Positions 8,700-17,679 are shown, numbered from the stretch's first letter. The stretch is DNA of 64,000 bases from Gymnodinialimonas sp. 202GB13-11 (GCF_040932485.1 NZ_JBFRBH010000001.1:310001-374000), one strand, 5' to 3'. Notes: generated by a model from the sequence alone, not told the origin. A program made the numbers and translations.

Positions 8700-10795
8700 G
8701 CGGCACCTCCGGCATGGGCGGGTTTCGTCATCACGTCGATGCAGCCATCGCTTTTGCACATCGCATCGCGGCTGGAGGGGACAATGATGGTCGTCTCATC
8801 CTCGACAATCACAGCGGGGCCTTGCGCGATTTGGCCGGTTTGGAAGCCACCACGCCCCACAATCTGTGCATCCGTGAACGCCGCCTTGGCCGGATCAAAC
8901 AGACGGCGTGTACCACTGGTAACTGCTGTGCCGATCACGTCCGTCTGTTGTATGGTATCCGGCGCAATCGGCGGCGTCGTGGCGTTCACGGCCCAAACCG
9001 TGATCTCGATATCCATGCCTTTCACGGTCCGCGCAAACAGCTTGGTATATTCCTCCTCGAACCGCCGCTGGAATGTCTCTGCGTCCGGGGCCATCGCCTG
9101 CGCCTCGGACAACGGGATCGGAATTTCCCAGCCCTGCCCAGAATAGCGCATATAAACCTTGAACTCCAAGAGGATCGGGCTCTCGGCATCGCAGCTGCGC
9201 ACGAAACCAGTCGCCTCCTGCTGCAGTTCCGCCAAAAGCATCCGGATCACCTCCGCATCGAAATCCGCCAGCCGCATATAGACGGACCGATTGGCCTCAA
9301 AACTGAACGGCGCACGCAGGAAGCCAATGGCACTGCCCACCCCAGCCCCCGGCGGGACCAGGCACCGCTCAATCCCCAATTTCTCGCACAACCGCCCGGC
9401 ATGCAGCGGCGCCGCGCCGCCAAAGGCGATCATTGTATATTCACTCAGGTCCTCACCGTTCTCGACGGCATGAACCCTTGCGGCATTGGCCATATTCTCA
9501 TCTACCACCTCAGCCACACCAAAGGCCGCTTCCTCGGCATCCATGTCTAACACTTCCGCGAAGACGCCCGTCAGCGCGGAGGAGGAGGCGTCCGGCGACA
9601 GCCGGATCGACCCGCCCGCGAAATTCTCGGGGTCCAGCTTGCCCAGAACCAGATCGGCATCCGTCACCGCCGGGCGTTCTCCGCCCCGCCCGTAACAGGC
9701 CGGCCCCGGCTCAGACCCCGCACTTTCGGGGCCCACCCGGATCTGGCGCATCGCGTCCACATGGGCCAGTGATCCGCCGCCCGCGCCGATCTCCACCATG
9801 TCGATCACCGGGATCGAAATCGGCATGCCCGACCCCTTCTTGAAGCGATAGGTCCGCGCCACTTCAAACACGCGGCTGGTCTTCGGCGTCTGATCCTTGA
9901 TCAGGCAAATCTTCGCCGTGGTCCCGCCCATGTCGAAGCTGAGCACCTTGTCCAACCCATGGCGCGCCGCGATATGTGCGGCAAACACCGCGCCTCCAGC
10001 GGGTCCGGATTCCACCAGCCGCACCGGAAACTCCGCCGCATCCGCGATCGAGATGATCCCACCGCCCGAATGCATCAGAAACACTTGGCAGGCAGCGCCC
10101 TCGTCGCGTAGCCGCCCCTCAAGCCGCCCCAGATAGGACGCCATCAGCGGCTTGATATAGGCGTTGGCGACCACGGTATTGAACCGCTCATATTCCCGCA
10201 TCTGGGGCGAGACCTCGGATGAGATGGAGACGGAAACCTCCGGCAAACGCTCTGCCAGCACCTCCCGCACCAAGCGCTCATGGTTCGGGTTAAGGTAGGA
10301 ATGGATCAGGCCCACCGCCACGCTCTCAAAGCCACCGTCCGCGATGCGCTCGACTACGTTTTCGACGGCCTCGCGCTCCAGACCAACCAAAACGTTCCCC
10401 GTCGCATCAACACGCCCCGGCACCGTGAACCGACGCTCCCGGGGCAGTAGCGGCTCTGGCAAAGTGAGGTTCAGGTCGTATTGCTCAAATCGCGATTCCG
10501 TCCGCATTTCGATCACATCACGGAAGCCCTCTGTCGTGATCAAGGCGGTCTTTGCGCCGCGCCGCTCGATCAGTGCATTGGTGGCAAGCGTCGTGCCATG
10601 GATGATCTGACCGATCTCATCCGGTGCAATCCCGGCCTTCGTGCAGACCTGCTTCATTCCGTCGATGATTGCGTCTTCCGGTGCGGCATATGTCGTCAGC
10701 ACTTTGGTAGAATGCAGGCCGCTGGCCGTTTCCAGGACCACGTCCGTGAACGTCCCACCGATGTCAACGCCAAGCCGGTTTACGGTCTTTGCCAT
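8696..10795 (-). CDS. hyuA: Hydantoinase A / oxoprolinase-type ATPase subunit
   Basis: 699 residues. N-terminal actin/Hsp70-like ATPase motif 'GVDIGGTFTDVVLE', second phosphate motif 'LSFDMGGTTAKICLI', and 'AFGGAAPLHAGRLCEKLGI' before the C-terminal domain. I chose the start at 10795, where the protein begins just before the first strand and a G-rich Shine-Dalgarno region precedes it; the in-frame start at 10861 lacks one. With HyuB it would couple ATP hydrolysis to ring opening or carboxylation of a small substrate. The LysR gene 93 bases upstream on the same strand is the likely regulator. Confidence 0.85.
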   Translation of the reverse strand: MAKTVNRLGVDIGGTFTDVVLETASGLHSTKVLTTYAAPEDAIIDGMKQVCTKAGIAPDEIGQIIHGTTLATNALIERRGAKTALITTEGFRDVIEMRTESRFEQYDLNLTLPEPLLPRERRFTVPGRVDATGNVLVGLEREAVENVVERIADGGFESVAVGLIHSYLNPNHERLVREVLAERLPEVSVSISSEVSPQMREYERFNTVVANAYIKPLMASYLGRLEGRLRDEGAACQVFLMHSGGGIISIADAAEFPVRLVESGPAGGAVFAAHIAARHGLDKVLSFDMGGTTAKICLIKDQTPKTSRVFEVARTYRFKKGSGMPISIPVIDMVEIGAGGGSLAHVDAMRQIRVGPESAGSEPGPACYGRGGERPAVTDADLVLGKLDPENFAGGSIRLSPDASSSALTGVFAEVLDMDAEEAAFGVAEVVDENMANAARVHAVENGEDLSEYTMIAFGGAAPLHAGRLCEKLGIERCLVPPGAGVGSAIGFLRAPFSFEANRSVYMRLADFDAEVIRMLLAELQQEATGFVRSCDAESPILLEFKVYMRYSGQGWEIPIPLSEAQAMAPDAETFQRRFEEEYTKLFARTVKGMDIEITVWAVNATTPPIAPDTIQQTDVIGTAVTSGTRRLFDPAKAAFTDAQIVGRGGFQTGQIAQGPAVIVEDETTIIVPSSRDAMCKSDGCIDVMTKPAHAGGAA

Positions 10796-10832
10796 GAAGG
10801 CCCCCAGTGCTTTCTCGAATATCTCGGTTAAA

Positions 10833-10852
10833 GCGCAAATCGGGATTCGCGC
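10833..10852. promoter_or_regulatory. Imperfect palindrome between lysR and hyuA
   Basis: An inverted repeat with arms GCGCAAATC and GATTCGCGC (one mismatch per arm) lies 38-57 bases upstream of the hyuA start in the 93-base gap below the LysR gene. Size and symmetry fit a LysR-type or other dimeric regulator site controlling hyuAB. No experimental or comparative support is visible. Confidence 0.4.
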
Positions 10853-10888
10853 AAAATTCATTTTTTGCGCTGGATTGATAAAGAAACT

Positions 10889-11785
10889 TTATTCTAAATC
10901 GGTCGCGGCCTGATCCGCCGCCATCCGGGCGGCTCTTTTAACGAACCTCGCCGAAGTATTGGCATCATAAAGCGCCGCGAACCGCAGGCTGTCGGGCACC
11001 CATAGACCCTCCGCTGCGCGCAAGTGCTCCAAGCCGGCAGAAAGGCGCTTGGGCAACAACGCAATCCCCATCCCGTCTGCCGCCATTTGCAGGGTCGAGG
11101 TAAGACTGCTCGAATGCGTTATGCGGGCAGGGTCAAGTCCGTTGGCCGTCAGGTGCGCGCGCAGCGCCTGGCTTGCACCGGTCGACTTGCCATGGGTCAG
11201 AATGCCAATTTCGAATAGGTCTTTCAGGTCCGGGTTTGGATCCAAACTCCCGACAAGGTCGGCATCCCCGACCCAACCATAGGCATAATCCGCCAAGTCA
11301 ACGCTATCTACCGGCCCTCCTCTAAAGGGACCATTGGCGAGGATCAGGTCAAGCTGACCCTCGCTCAGCATACGTTCCAGTTCCGAGGATAGATCGACCG
11401 TCAACTCGACCCGCACAGCAGGATAGGCGGCTTTGAGCGTGCGGAGGAAGTCATGCAACCAAGTCGCCGCAATCAACTCCCCCACACCTAGACGCAGGCG
11501 ATCTTCTACAAGATCATGGCGACCTGCCGTCTCCAACAGCCGCTCCCCTGCGCGTAGAACATCACGGGCCACCGACAGGACTTCGCGCCCAGGCTCCGTG
11601 AAGCGGACCGAACCGGCATCTCGGTGCATAAGCTTCACACCAAGAGCCTCTTCAAGGGTTGAGATGCGCACAGACACATTGGGTTGTGTCGTCCCAAGCA
11701 TCTCCGCAGCTTTGCGAAACGTGCCGGTGTCCGCGACCTGCACGAGGGCTTCGAGCTGTTTGAATGTGATCCGGTTTTTTATCAT
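10889..11785 (-). CDS. LysR-family transcriptional regulator
   Basis: 298 residues, standard for LysR regulators. The N-terminal winged helix-turn-helix reads 'TFKQLEALVQVADTGTFRKAAEMLGTTQPNVSVRISTLEEALG', followed by a periplasmic-binding-like effector domain from about residue 90. It is transcribed in the same direction as, and 93 bases before, hyuA, instead of divergently as is more usual. The most likely target is hyuAB; the malyl-CoA lyase 51 bases upstream on the same strand could instead place it in a longer transcript. The effector is unknown, plausibly the hyuAB substrate or product. Confidence 0.85.
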   Translation of the reverse strand: MIKNRITFKQLEALVQVADTGTFRKAAEMLGTTQPNVSVRISTLEEALGVKLMHRDAGSVRFTEPGREVLSVARDVLRAGERLLETAGRHDLVEDRLRLGVGELIAATWLHDFLRTLKAAYPAVRVELTVDLSSELERMLSEGQLDLILANGPFRGGPVDSVDLADYAYGWVGDADLVGSLDPNPDLKDLFEIGILTHGKSTGASQALRAHLTANGLDPARITHSSSLTSTLQMAADGMGIALLPKRLSAGLEHLRAAEGLWVPDSLRFAALYDANTSARFVKRAARMAADQAATDLE

Positions 11786-11836
11786 CAGGCAGGCTTAGGA
11801 TCACCAAATTGAATGATCAAGCCTGCCCAACGATCC

Positions 11837-12811
11837 TTACGCACCGGCGATCTGCTTCGCCTTTTCCACCAGAACTTCTGCCTGCCGAATGGAAGCATAG
11901 TCGATCAGCCGACCGTCGAGGCTGACGGCACCTTTCCCGGCGGCCTCGGCCTCGGCCATGGCTTCAAGAATGCGATGCGCCTTGGTGACTTCCGCTTCCG
12001 AGGGGCTCATCACTTCATTGGCCAGCGCAATCTGGCTGGGGTGGATCGCCCATTTGCCTTCGCAGCCCAAAACGGCGGCGCGATGGGCGGCGGCCTTGTA
12101 ACCGTCCGGATCCTGAAAATCGCCAAACGGGCCATCAATGGGCCGCAATCCATTGGCGCGCGCAGCCACCACCATCCGCGCCAGGGCGTAGTGCCACATA
12201 TCGCCCCAATGCGTCTCCCGCACCCCATTCATATCGTCGGTCAGGACCGAATAGGCCGGGTTCACACCCCCGATATTCGTCGTCCGCGCGCGGGTATAGG
12301 CGGCATAGTCCGCGACCCCGAAATGCAGGCTCTCGTTCCGCTTCGACGCGCCCGCGATTTCGGTGATGTTCTGCATCCCCAAAGCGGTCTCGATGATGTG
12401 CTCAAACCCGATGCGGTCCTTCAGGCCGACCGCATCTTCAATCTGCGTCACCATCATGTCGACGGCATAAACGTCCGCCGCCGTGCCGACCTTCGGGATC
12501 ATGATCAGATCGAGCCGTTCGCCGGCCTGCTCCACCACGTCCACCACGTCGCGGTACATGTAATGTGTGTCCAGCCCGTTGATTCGAACCGACATCGTCT
12601 TGGTGTTCCAGTCGATCTCATTCAGAGCCTTGATGATGTTCTTGCGGGCCTGTGCTTTCTCGTCCGGGGCGACCGCATCCTCCAGGTCCAGGAAGATTAC
12701 GTCCACGTCGGATTGTGCCGCTTTTTCAAACATTTGCGGCTGGCTGCCGGGCACGGCCAGTTCAGAGCGGTTGAGCCGGGCGGGGGCCTGTTCGATGGGA
12801 TGGAAGGACAT
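11837..12811 (-). CDS. mclA: Malyl-CoA lyase (CitE-like), serine-cycle type
   Basis: 324 residues, CitE/HpcH aldolase-lyase fold. Motifs: 'RSELAVPGSQPQMFEKAAQS', the Mg-binding 'VIFLDLEDAVAPDEK', 'RINGLDTHYMYRDVVD', 'IIETALGM', 'FGVADYAAYTRAR', and 'DGPFGDFQDPDGYK', ending with 'GKWAIHPSQIALANEV'. In detail this resembles MclA of serine-cycle methylotrophs. It cleaves (S)-malyl-CoA to acetyl-CoA and glyoxylate, reversibly. The matching malate-CoA ligase (mtkAB) lies 2.2 kb away across a regulator gene, which supports this specificity over citramalyl-CoA or methylmalyl-CoA, although Rhodobacteraceae enzymes can be promiscuous. Confidence 0.88.
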   Translation of the reverse strand: MSFHPIEQAPARLNRSELAVPGSQPQMFEKAAQSDVDVIFLDLEDAVAPDEKAQARKNIIKALNEIDWNTKTMSVRINGLDTHYMYRDVVDVVEQAGERLDLIMIPKVGTAADVYAVDMMVTQIEDAVGLKDRIGFEHIIETALGMQNITEIAGASKRNESLHFGVADYAAYTRARTTNIGGVNPAYSVLTDDMNGVRETHWGDMWHYALARMVVAARANGLRPIDGPFGDFQDPDGYKAAAHRAAVLGCEGKWAIHPSQIALANEVMSPSEAEVTKAHRILEAMAEAEAAGKGAVSLDGRLIDYASIRQAEVLVEKAKQIAGA

Positions 12812-12891
12812 GGGGTGCCGCCTTTCGTTTGCGTAACAAAGTTGCGGCAGAAAGGGTAGTGGCGAACAAAAAGGTCAAGCGCTATCTGGGT

Positions 12892-13536
12892 CTACTTTTG
12901 TATACCGTCGCTCTTGCGCTCCAGCGCAAGCCGGGATGAGTAGTAGAACGCAATCGCCTGTGCGCGGTTTTTGACGGCCAGTTTGTCGTACAGGTTCGAG
13001 AGGTGAAATTTCACCGTATTGGTCGAGATCCCGAGTTTCGTGGATAGCTCCCGATTGGTCAGTCCCTCGGACAAGGCCTCCAGCATCGCACGCTCCTTGC
13101 GTGACAGGCTCTGGATGGGATCGGCCTGCAATTCGCGCACATCGACGAACGGGAAAACCATCTTACCCGCAGCAACGTCCACGCAGATATCCAGCAGCTT
13201 TTCGGCGGACGAAGATCGCGGCGCGTACCCCGCAGCGCCCGCTGCCATAGCAAGGCGAGGCAACTCGCTCGTGCCTTCCGCGTAAACGACGATACGCGGC
13301 GCATTCGCCTGATCCCGTAATACTTCTATAAGCTTCGCGCCCCCTAAAGCGGGAAGGGACCAATCAATCACACCGATCTGCACCGGCACGCGCATGACCG
13401 TACCCAGAAACCCCTCTGCTGTGGCCGCTGTGGCTACCAGCGAGAATCGTGGATCGCGGTCAATCAGCTCGGACAGTGCCGACAAGACCAGTGGATTGCC
13501 GTCGGCCAGCATGATGTCGATTGGAGAGTTAACCAT
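12892..13536 (-). CDS. LuxR/NarL-type response regulator with atypical receiver
   Basis: 214 residues. An N-terminal receiver-like domain (1-120) is followed by a LuxR helix-turn-helix: 'LSRKERAMLEALSEGLTNRELSTKLGISTNTVKFHLSNLYDKL'. Asp58 ('VIDWSLP') is at the phospho-acceptor position, but other switch positions are changed: the acidic pair is 'AD' instead of two acidic residues, the Thr/Ser is Tyr ('VVYAEG'), and the Lys is Arg ('GYAPRSS'). No histidine kinase is encoded nearby. It is divergent from the sgaA-mtkAB operon and upstream of mclA on its own strand, so it is the natural candidate regulator of this serine-cycle-like set, perhaps working without phosphorylation. Confidence 0.85.
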   Translation of the reverse strand: MVNSPIDIMLADGNPLVLSALSELIDRDPRFSLVATAATAEGFLGTVMRVPVQIGVIDWSLPALGGAKLIEVLRDQANAPRIVVYAEGTSELPRLAMAAGAAGYAPRSSSAEKLLDICVDVAAGKMVFPFVDVRELQADPIQSLSRKERAMLEALSEGLTNRELSTKLGISTNTVKFHLSNLYDKLAVKNRAQAIAFYYSSRLALERKSDGIQK

Positions 13537-13565
13537 CTGTTACTATTCCCAAAATCAGAAAAAAC

Positions 13566-13639
13566 TACCCATATAGGTGGGCAATTTTTCGGTATACTTT
13601 GGCATATTTACCTAGATGGGTGGGTAATTCCCCACCCAT
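13566..13639. promoter_or_regulatory. Palindrome cluster in the regulator-sgaA divergent promoter
   Basis: A 24-base palindrome with arms ATGGGTGGG and CCCACCCAT spans 13616-13639 (one mismatched pair in the middle). A second, weaker inverted repeat (ACCCA, TATA, GGTGGG) lies at 13566-13583, and another TACCC occurs just downstream. The region is otherwise A/T-rich and sits between the divergent LuxR-type regulator (start 13536) and the aminotransferase operon (start 13752). I infer multiple binding sites for that regulator or for another dimer. Confidence 0.55.
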
Positions 13640-13751
13640 ATTTCTACCCAAAAGCAGGTATTCCGTCCGTTGTCCAGATGCCGCTGCGTCATATGTTGCC
13701 CCCAACGACCACGATACTGCTTGGCCGAGCGCCGCACTGGATGGAGAGACC

Positions 13752-14999
13752 ATGACCGACGCTACCATTTTCCCGCAGCTGGAAATCCCCGAAACCATCG
13801 CCGCCGGCCCCGGGCCTGGGAACACCGACGGGCGCGTTCTGGCACGCTTTGCGGGCGCGGGCCTTGCGGACCACATGCACGGCGACGTTTTAAGAGGCAT
13901 GGTCGAATGCAAGCACATGCTGCGTGCGGTCATGGGCACCGACAACGTTCATACCTACGGCGTTACGGGCACCGGCTGGTCCGGCCTCGACGTCATGTTC
14001 AGCGCGGTGCAGCCGGGCGACAAGGTGGTGATGTTCGTCAACGGCACCTTCTCGGGCATCGACGGTCTGACTGTTCGCATGCGGGCCGCCACAGCGGGAG
14101 AGCTTGCCGCCAATCCGATGGACCCGCAGCCAGCGTCCGTCACCATCGTCAACGTGCCGCACGGCCAGTCCGTGACGGGTGAGATCGTCGAAGCCGCCCT
14201 GGCCGCGCACAAGCCGAAATGGGCCGCCATGGCACATTGGGAAACCGGATCGGGCCGCGTGAATGACATCCGTGGCTTCTCCGACGCCTGCGGAAAGCAT
14301 GGTGCGATGGGGCTGGTTGATGCCGTCTCGTCCCTCGGGGTCGAAGATTTCCGCATCGATGATTTCCCCGGTGTCCACGGTTGGGCCTCCTGCCCGCAGA
14401 AAGGCATTTGCTGCCTGCCGCTCACCTACGCGCCCGTCAGCTTCACGGACCACTACATCGCCGAGCTGCTGAAAACCGGCACCCGCACCTTCGCCCATCA
14501 CCCGATCCTTGAGGCCCGCCATTGGGGCATCATCGACGGCAAGGATGTGGAGAAGGGCACCTACCACCGCACCCACTCCGCCTATGCGGTTTCAGCCTTC
14601 CACGAAGCACTCCGCATCCTGCTGCAAGAGGGCGTCGCGCGCCGCGCTAAGGATTACACCTTCCACGAAGGTGCCCTGAAATCCGCCGTTGCCGCGATGG
14701 GCTGCGAAGTGACCTCCAATATGACCTCGCTCGTCGTTCTGAACCTGCCGCCTGCCATGGCTGGTCGTGAGATGGAGCTGGTTCAGCATTGCCGCGCGCA
14801 GAACTTCGGCATCTGGCCGACGCTCAGCGAACCCGTGCAGGTCCGCATCGGCATCCTCAATCTTCTGCAAGAACATGTCATCCGCGACATCGTTGCCCGC
14901 TTCGGGCAGGCGGTCCGCGAACTTGGTGGAACCTTCGACTCCCAGGCCGTCGAAGCCGCACTGGCCGCCCATTATGGGCAGGCCATCGCAGCCGAATAG
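13752..14999 (+). CDS. sgaA: Class V aminotransferase, divergent serine-glyoxylate type
   Basis: 415 residues, fold-type I class V (alanine/serine-glyoxylate) aminotransferase. Marks: 'GPGPGNTDGRVL' at the N-terminus, 'GVTGTGWSGLDVMFSAV', PLP-contacting Asp190 in 'VDAVSSLGVEDFRIDDF' and Schiff-base Lys217 in 'CPQKGICC', which differs from the usual 'GSQKGL'. The start at 13752 has a GGAGAGA Shine-Dalgarno; upstream in-frame sequence to 13599 is promoter. Leads an operon with mtkA 25 bases downstream. Context suggests glyoxylate plus serine to glycine plus hydroxypyruvate. A second, more canonical family member lies at 42911-44101, so the exact amino donor of this one is uncertain. Confidence 0.7.
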   Translation: MTDATIFPQLEIPETIAAGPGPGNTDGRVLARFAGAGLADHMHGDVLRGMVECKHMLRAVMGTDNVHTYGVTGTGWSGLDVMFSAVQPGDKVVMFVNGTFSGIDGLTVRMRAATAGELAANPMDPQPASVTIVNVPHGQSVTGEIVEAALAAHKPKWAAMAHWETGSGRVNDIRGFSDACGKHGAMGLVDAVSSLGVEDFRIDDFPGVHGWASCPQKGICCLPLTYAPVSFTDHYIAELLKTGTRTFAHHPILEARHWGIIDGKDVEKGTYHRTHSAYAVSAFHEALRILLQEGVARRAKDYTFHEGALKSAVAAMGCEVTSNMTSLVVLNLPPAMAGREMELVQHCRAQNFGIWPTLSEPVQVRIGILNLLQEHVIRDIVARFGQAVRELGGTFDSQAVEAALAAHYGQAIAAE

Positions 15000-15024
15000 G
15001 CCGCACCTTTAGGGAGGAGAGACC

Positions 15025-16224
15025 ATGGACATCCATGAATATCAGGCCAAGGAAATCCTGGCGAACTTCGGTGTCACCGTGCCGGACGGCGCGCTGGCCT
15101 ATAGCCCAGAACAAGCCGCCTACCGCGCCCGCGAGCTGGGCGGGGAGCGTTGGGTCGTCAAAAGCCAGATCCACGCCGGTGGCCGTGGCAAGGCCGGAGG
15201 CGTGAAAGTCTGCGACAGCGACGTGGAAATCCACGATGCGGCTGATGCGATGTTCGGTCAGAAGCTGGTCACGCATCAGACCGGGCCCGAAGGCAAAGGC
15301 GTTTACCGCGTCTATGTGGAGGCCGCCGTGCCGATCGCACGTGAAATCTACCTCGGCTTCGTGCTCGATCGCACCAGCCAGCGTGTGATGATCGTGGCCT
15401 CGGGTGAGGGCGGGATGGAGATCGAAGACATCTCCGCCGAAAAGCCCGACTCCATCGTGCGTGCCACGGTGGAACCCGCCGTGGGCCTGCGTGAATTCCA
15501 GTGTCGTCAGATGGCGTTCAAATTGGGCATCGAAGCGGGGCAGGTGCAGCAATTCACCCGCACGCTTCAGGGCTGCTACCGCGCCTTCACCGAGCTTGAC
15601 GCGACAATGGTCGAGATCAACCCGCTCGTCCTGACCTCCGACAACCGCGTCATCGCGCTCGACGCAAAAATGACCTTTGATGACAACGCCCTGTTCCGCC
15701 ACCCGCACGTGGCTGAGCTGCGCGACAAAAGCCAGGAAGACCCGCGCGAAAGCCGTGCCGCCGACCGCGGCCTCAGCTATGTGGGCCTCGATGGCAATAT
15801 CGGCTGCATCGTGAACGGGGCCGGTCTGGCTATGGCCACGATGGACACGATCAAACTCGCCGGAGGGGAGCCTGCGAACTTCCTCGACATCGGTGGCGGG
15901 GCCACGCCCGAACGCGTCGCCAAGGCGTTTCGCCTCGTGCTGTCCGACAAGAACGTTCAGGCGATCCTTGTAAACATCTTCGCGGGCATCAACCGCTGTG
16001 ACTGGGTGGCCGAGGGCGTGGTGCAAGCCATGCAGGAAGTTGGCGTTGAAGTCCCCGTCATCGTGCGCCTCGCGGGCACAAACGTGGAAGAAGGGCAGAA
16101 AATCCTCGCCCGCTCCGGCCTGCCGATCATCCGGGCGGCCACCCTGAACGAAGCCGCCGAACGTGCAGTGGGGGCTTGGAGAAACGACCTCTCTCAAGGC
16201 GTCAACATGAGGGCCGTATCATGA
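15025..16224 (+). CDS. mtkA: Malate-CoA ligase (malate thiokinase), beta subunit
   Basis: 399 residues. Starts '[22 protein letters not shown]' with an ATP-grasp domain ('[19 protein letters not shown]', '[10 protein letters not shown]', '[15 protein letters not shown]') and a C-terminal CoA-ligase domain ('[25 protein letters not shown]', '[17 protein letters not shown]'). Its relative succinyl-CoA synthetase SucC is very similar, but detailed wording and the neighbouring aminotransferase and malyl-CoA lyase favour MtkA. With MtkB it makes malyl-CoA from malate, CoA and ATP for the lyase. Good Shine-Dalgarno (GGAGGAGAG) before the ATG. Confidence 0.85.
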   Translation: MDIHEYQAKEILANFGVTVPDGALAYSPEQAAYRARELGGERWVVKSQIHAGGRGKAGGVKVCDSDVEIHDAADAMFGQKLVTHQTGPEGKGVYRVYVEAAVPIAREIYLGFVLDRTSQRVMIVASGEGGMEIEDISAEKPDSIVRATVEPAVGLREFQCRQMAFKLGIEAGQVQQFTRTLQGCYRAFTELDATMVEINPLVLTSDNRVIALDAKMTFDDNALFRHPHVAELRDKSQEDPRESRAADRGLSYVGLDGNIGCIVNGAGLAMATMDTIKLAGGEPANFLDIGGGATPERVAKAFRLVLSDKNVQAILVNIFAGINRCDWVAEGVVQAMQEVGVEVPVIVRLAGTNVEEGQKILARSGLPIIRAATLNEAAERAVGAWRNDLSQGVNMRAVS

Positions 16225-17114
16225 GCATTCTTCTCGACGAAAAGACCCCCGTCATCGTGCAGGGCATCACCGGCAAGATGGCGCGCTTCCACACCAAGGA
16301 AATGATCGAATACGGCACCAATGTCGTGGGCGGCGTTGTGCCCGGCAAGGGCGGCGAAACCTGCGAAGGCGTGCCAGTTTTTGACACCGTGGAAGATGCG
16401 GTTGCCGCCACCGGTGCCGAGGCGTCGCTGGTCTTCGTGCCGCCCCCCTTTGCCGCCGACAGCATCATGGAAGCCGCCGATGCGGGCATCCGCTACTGTG
16501 TCTGCATCACCGATGGCATCCCGGCGCAGGACATGATCCGTGTGAAGCGCTACATGTACCGCTACCCCAAGGATCGCCGCATGGTCCTGACCGGGCCGAA
16601 TTGCGCCGGCACGATCAGCCCGGGCAAAGCGATGTTGGGCATCATGCCCGGCCACATCTACCTCAAGGGCAATGTGGGCATCGTGGGCCGGTCCGGCACG
16701 CTCGGATATGAGGCTGCGGCGCAGCTGAAAGAGCTTGGGCTTGGCGTCTCAACCTCCGTGGGCATCGGCGGCGATCCGATCAACGGCTCGTCTTTCCGCG
16801 ATATTCTCGAACGGTTCGAGGCCGACCCTGACACCCATGTCGTCGCCATGATCGGCGAGATCGGTGGCCCGCAAGAGGCCGAGGCGGCGGAGTATATCCA
16901 GACCCACATGACCAAGCCGGTCGTGGCATATGTCGCGGGCCTGACCGCGCCCAAGGGGCGTACCATGGGCCATGCCGGCGCGATCATCTCAGCCTTCGGC
17001 GAAAGCGCGTCGGAGAAGGTGGAAATCCTGTCCGCCGCCGGCGTGACCGTGGCTGAAAGCCCGTCGACCATCGGGGCGACCGTTGCGGGCATCCTCACGC
17101 CTGAGGCCGCCTGA
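16221..17114 (+). CDS. mtkB: Malate-CoA ligase (malate thiokinase), alpha subunit
   Basis: 297 residues. The start at 16221 overlaps the mtkA stop (ATGA). CoA-binding Rossmann domain first ('[22 protein letters not shown]', '[19 protein letters not shown]'), then the ligase domain with the phosphorylated His251 in '[13 protein letters not shown]'. '[22 protein letters not shown]' is the family signature around the CoA pocket. Length and motifs equal those of SucD, from which it is distinguished by gene context. Partner of MtkA in ATP-dependent malyl-CoA formation. Confidence 0.85.
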   Translation: MSILLDEKTPVIVQGITGKMARFHTKEMIEYGTNVVGGVVPGKGGETCEGVPVFDTVEDAVAATGAEASLVFVPPPFAADSIMEAADAGIRYCVCITDGIPAQDMIRVKRYMYRYPKDRRMVLTGPNCAGTISPGKAMLGIMPGHIYLKGNVGIVGRSGTLGYEAAAQLKELGLGVSTSVGIGGDPINGSSFRDILERFEADPDTHVVAMIGEIGGPQEAEAAEYIQTHMTKPVVAYVAGLTAPKGRTMGHAGAIISAFGESASEKVEILSAAGVTVAESPSTIGATVAGILTPEAA

Positions 17115-17115
17115 G

Positions 17116-17679
17116 ATGGGGCCGGTCGACAAGACCATCGATCTGATCCTGCGGCTCGCCCGCCGCAGGGTTTGCGCCTTGCCGGGGAGTAAGATCCCCG
17201 GCCTGACCGCGCCGGAATTGGCGGGGCAGACCATCGGCATCATCGGCTTTGGCCGTGTGGGGCAAGCCGTTGCCCGCCGCGCCCGGTTCGAGCTTGGGAT
17301 GCAGGTTGTCATCCACACGCGGCGCCCGGTCCCTGTGGCCACGCTCGCCCGTCTTGGCGCGCGGCAGGTGGCCCGGATCGAGGATGTGCTTGAGGTCGCC
17401 GACGTCGTCTCTCTCCATTGCAACGCCGGGCCGGGCAACCGCCACATCATCGACGCCCCTCGCTTGGACCTGATGAAGGAAGAGGCCGTCTTGGTGAACA
17501 CCGCGTGCGCGCGGCTCGTTGATCAAACCGCACTCGCACAATCGCTCATGTTCGACATGATCGGCGGTGTCGCAATGGATCACTTCGATGGTACACGCAT
17601 CGACTCTGTGCTGGCCCATTGCGACGGCCTTTTGCGAGCCGACGCTCCCACACGCCCGACGCTCACGTTGGTCGCCTAG
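17116..17679 (+). CDS. NAD-binding-domain-only D-2-hydroxyacid dehydrogenase relative, catalytically dead
   Basis: 187 residues, about 60% of a normal D-2-hydroxyacid dehydrogenase. Begins at the helix before the Rossmann motif ('KTIDLILRLARRR'), has an intact dinucleotide motif 'GIIGFGRVGQAVARRA', 'ADVVSLHCNAGPGNRHII' and 'LMKEEAVLVNT', then ends near where the catalytic-histidine 'HIGG' should be. The catalytic Arg ('NTARG' is 'NTACA' here), Glu and His are all missing, as is the N-terminal substrate domain. It starts two bases after mtkB and ends overlapping the udh stop by four bases, so neither end is interrupted by an insertion. Serine-cycle operons often carry hydroxypyruvate reductase, its probable ancestor. 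A NAD(H)-binding accessory protein or a remnant. Confidence 0.65.
   Translation: MGPVDKTIDLILRLARRRVCALPGSKIPGLTAPELAGQTIGIIGFGRVGQAVARRARFELGMQVVIHTRRPVPVATLARLGARQVARIEDVLEVADVVSLHCNAGPGNRHIIDAPRLDLMKEEAVLVNTACARLVDQTALAQSLMFDMIGGVAMDHFDGTRIDSVLAHCDGLLRADAPTRPTLTLVA

Noticed and set aside
14878-16197. Minus-strand 439-residue ORF opposite mtkA
   Set aside because: Shadow of mtkA: low-complexity His/Gly-rich product, no motif, lies entirely on a well-supported gene.
15025-17114. Succinyl-CoA synthetase sucCD
   Set aside because: Very similar family, but the operon has glyoxylate aminotransferase and lies beside malyl-CoA lyase, and the N-terminal wording matches MtkA. Specificity should still be tested.
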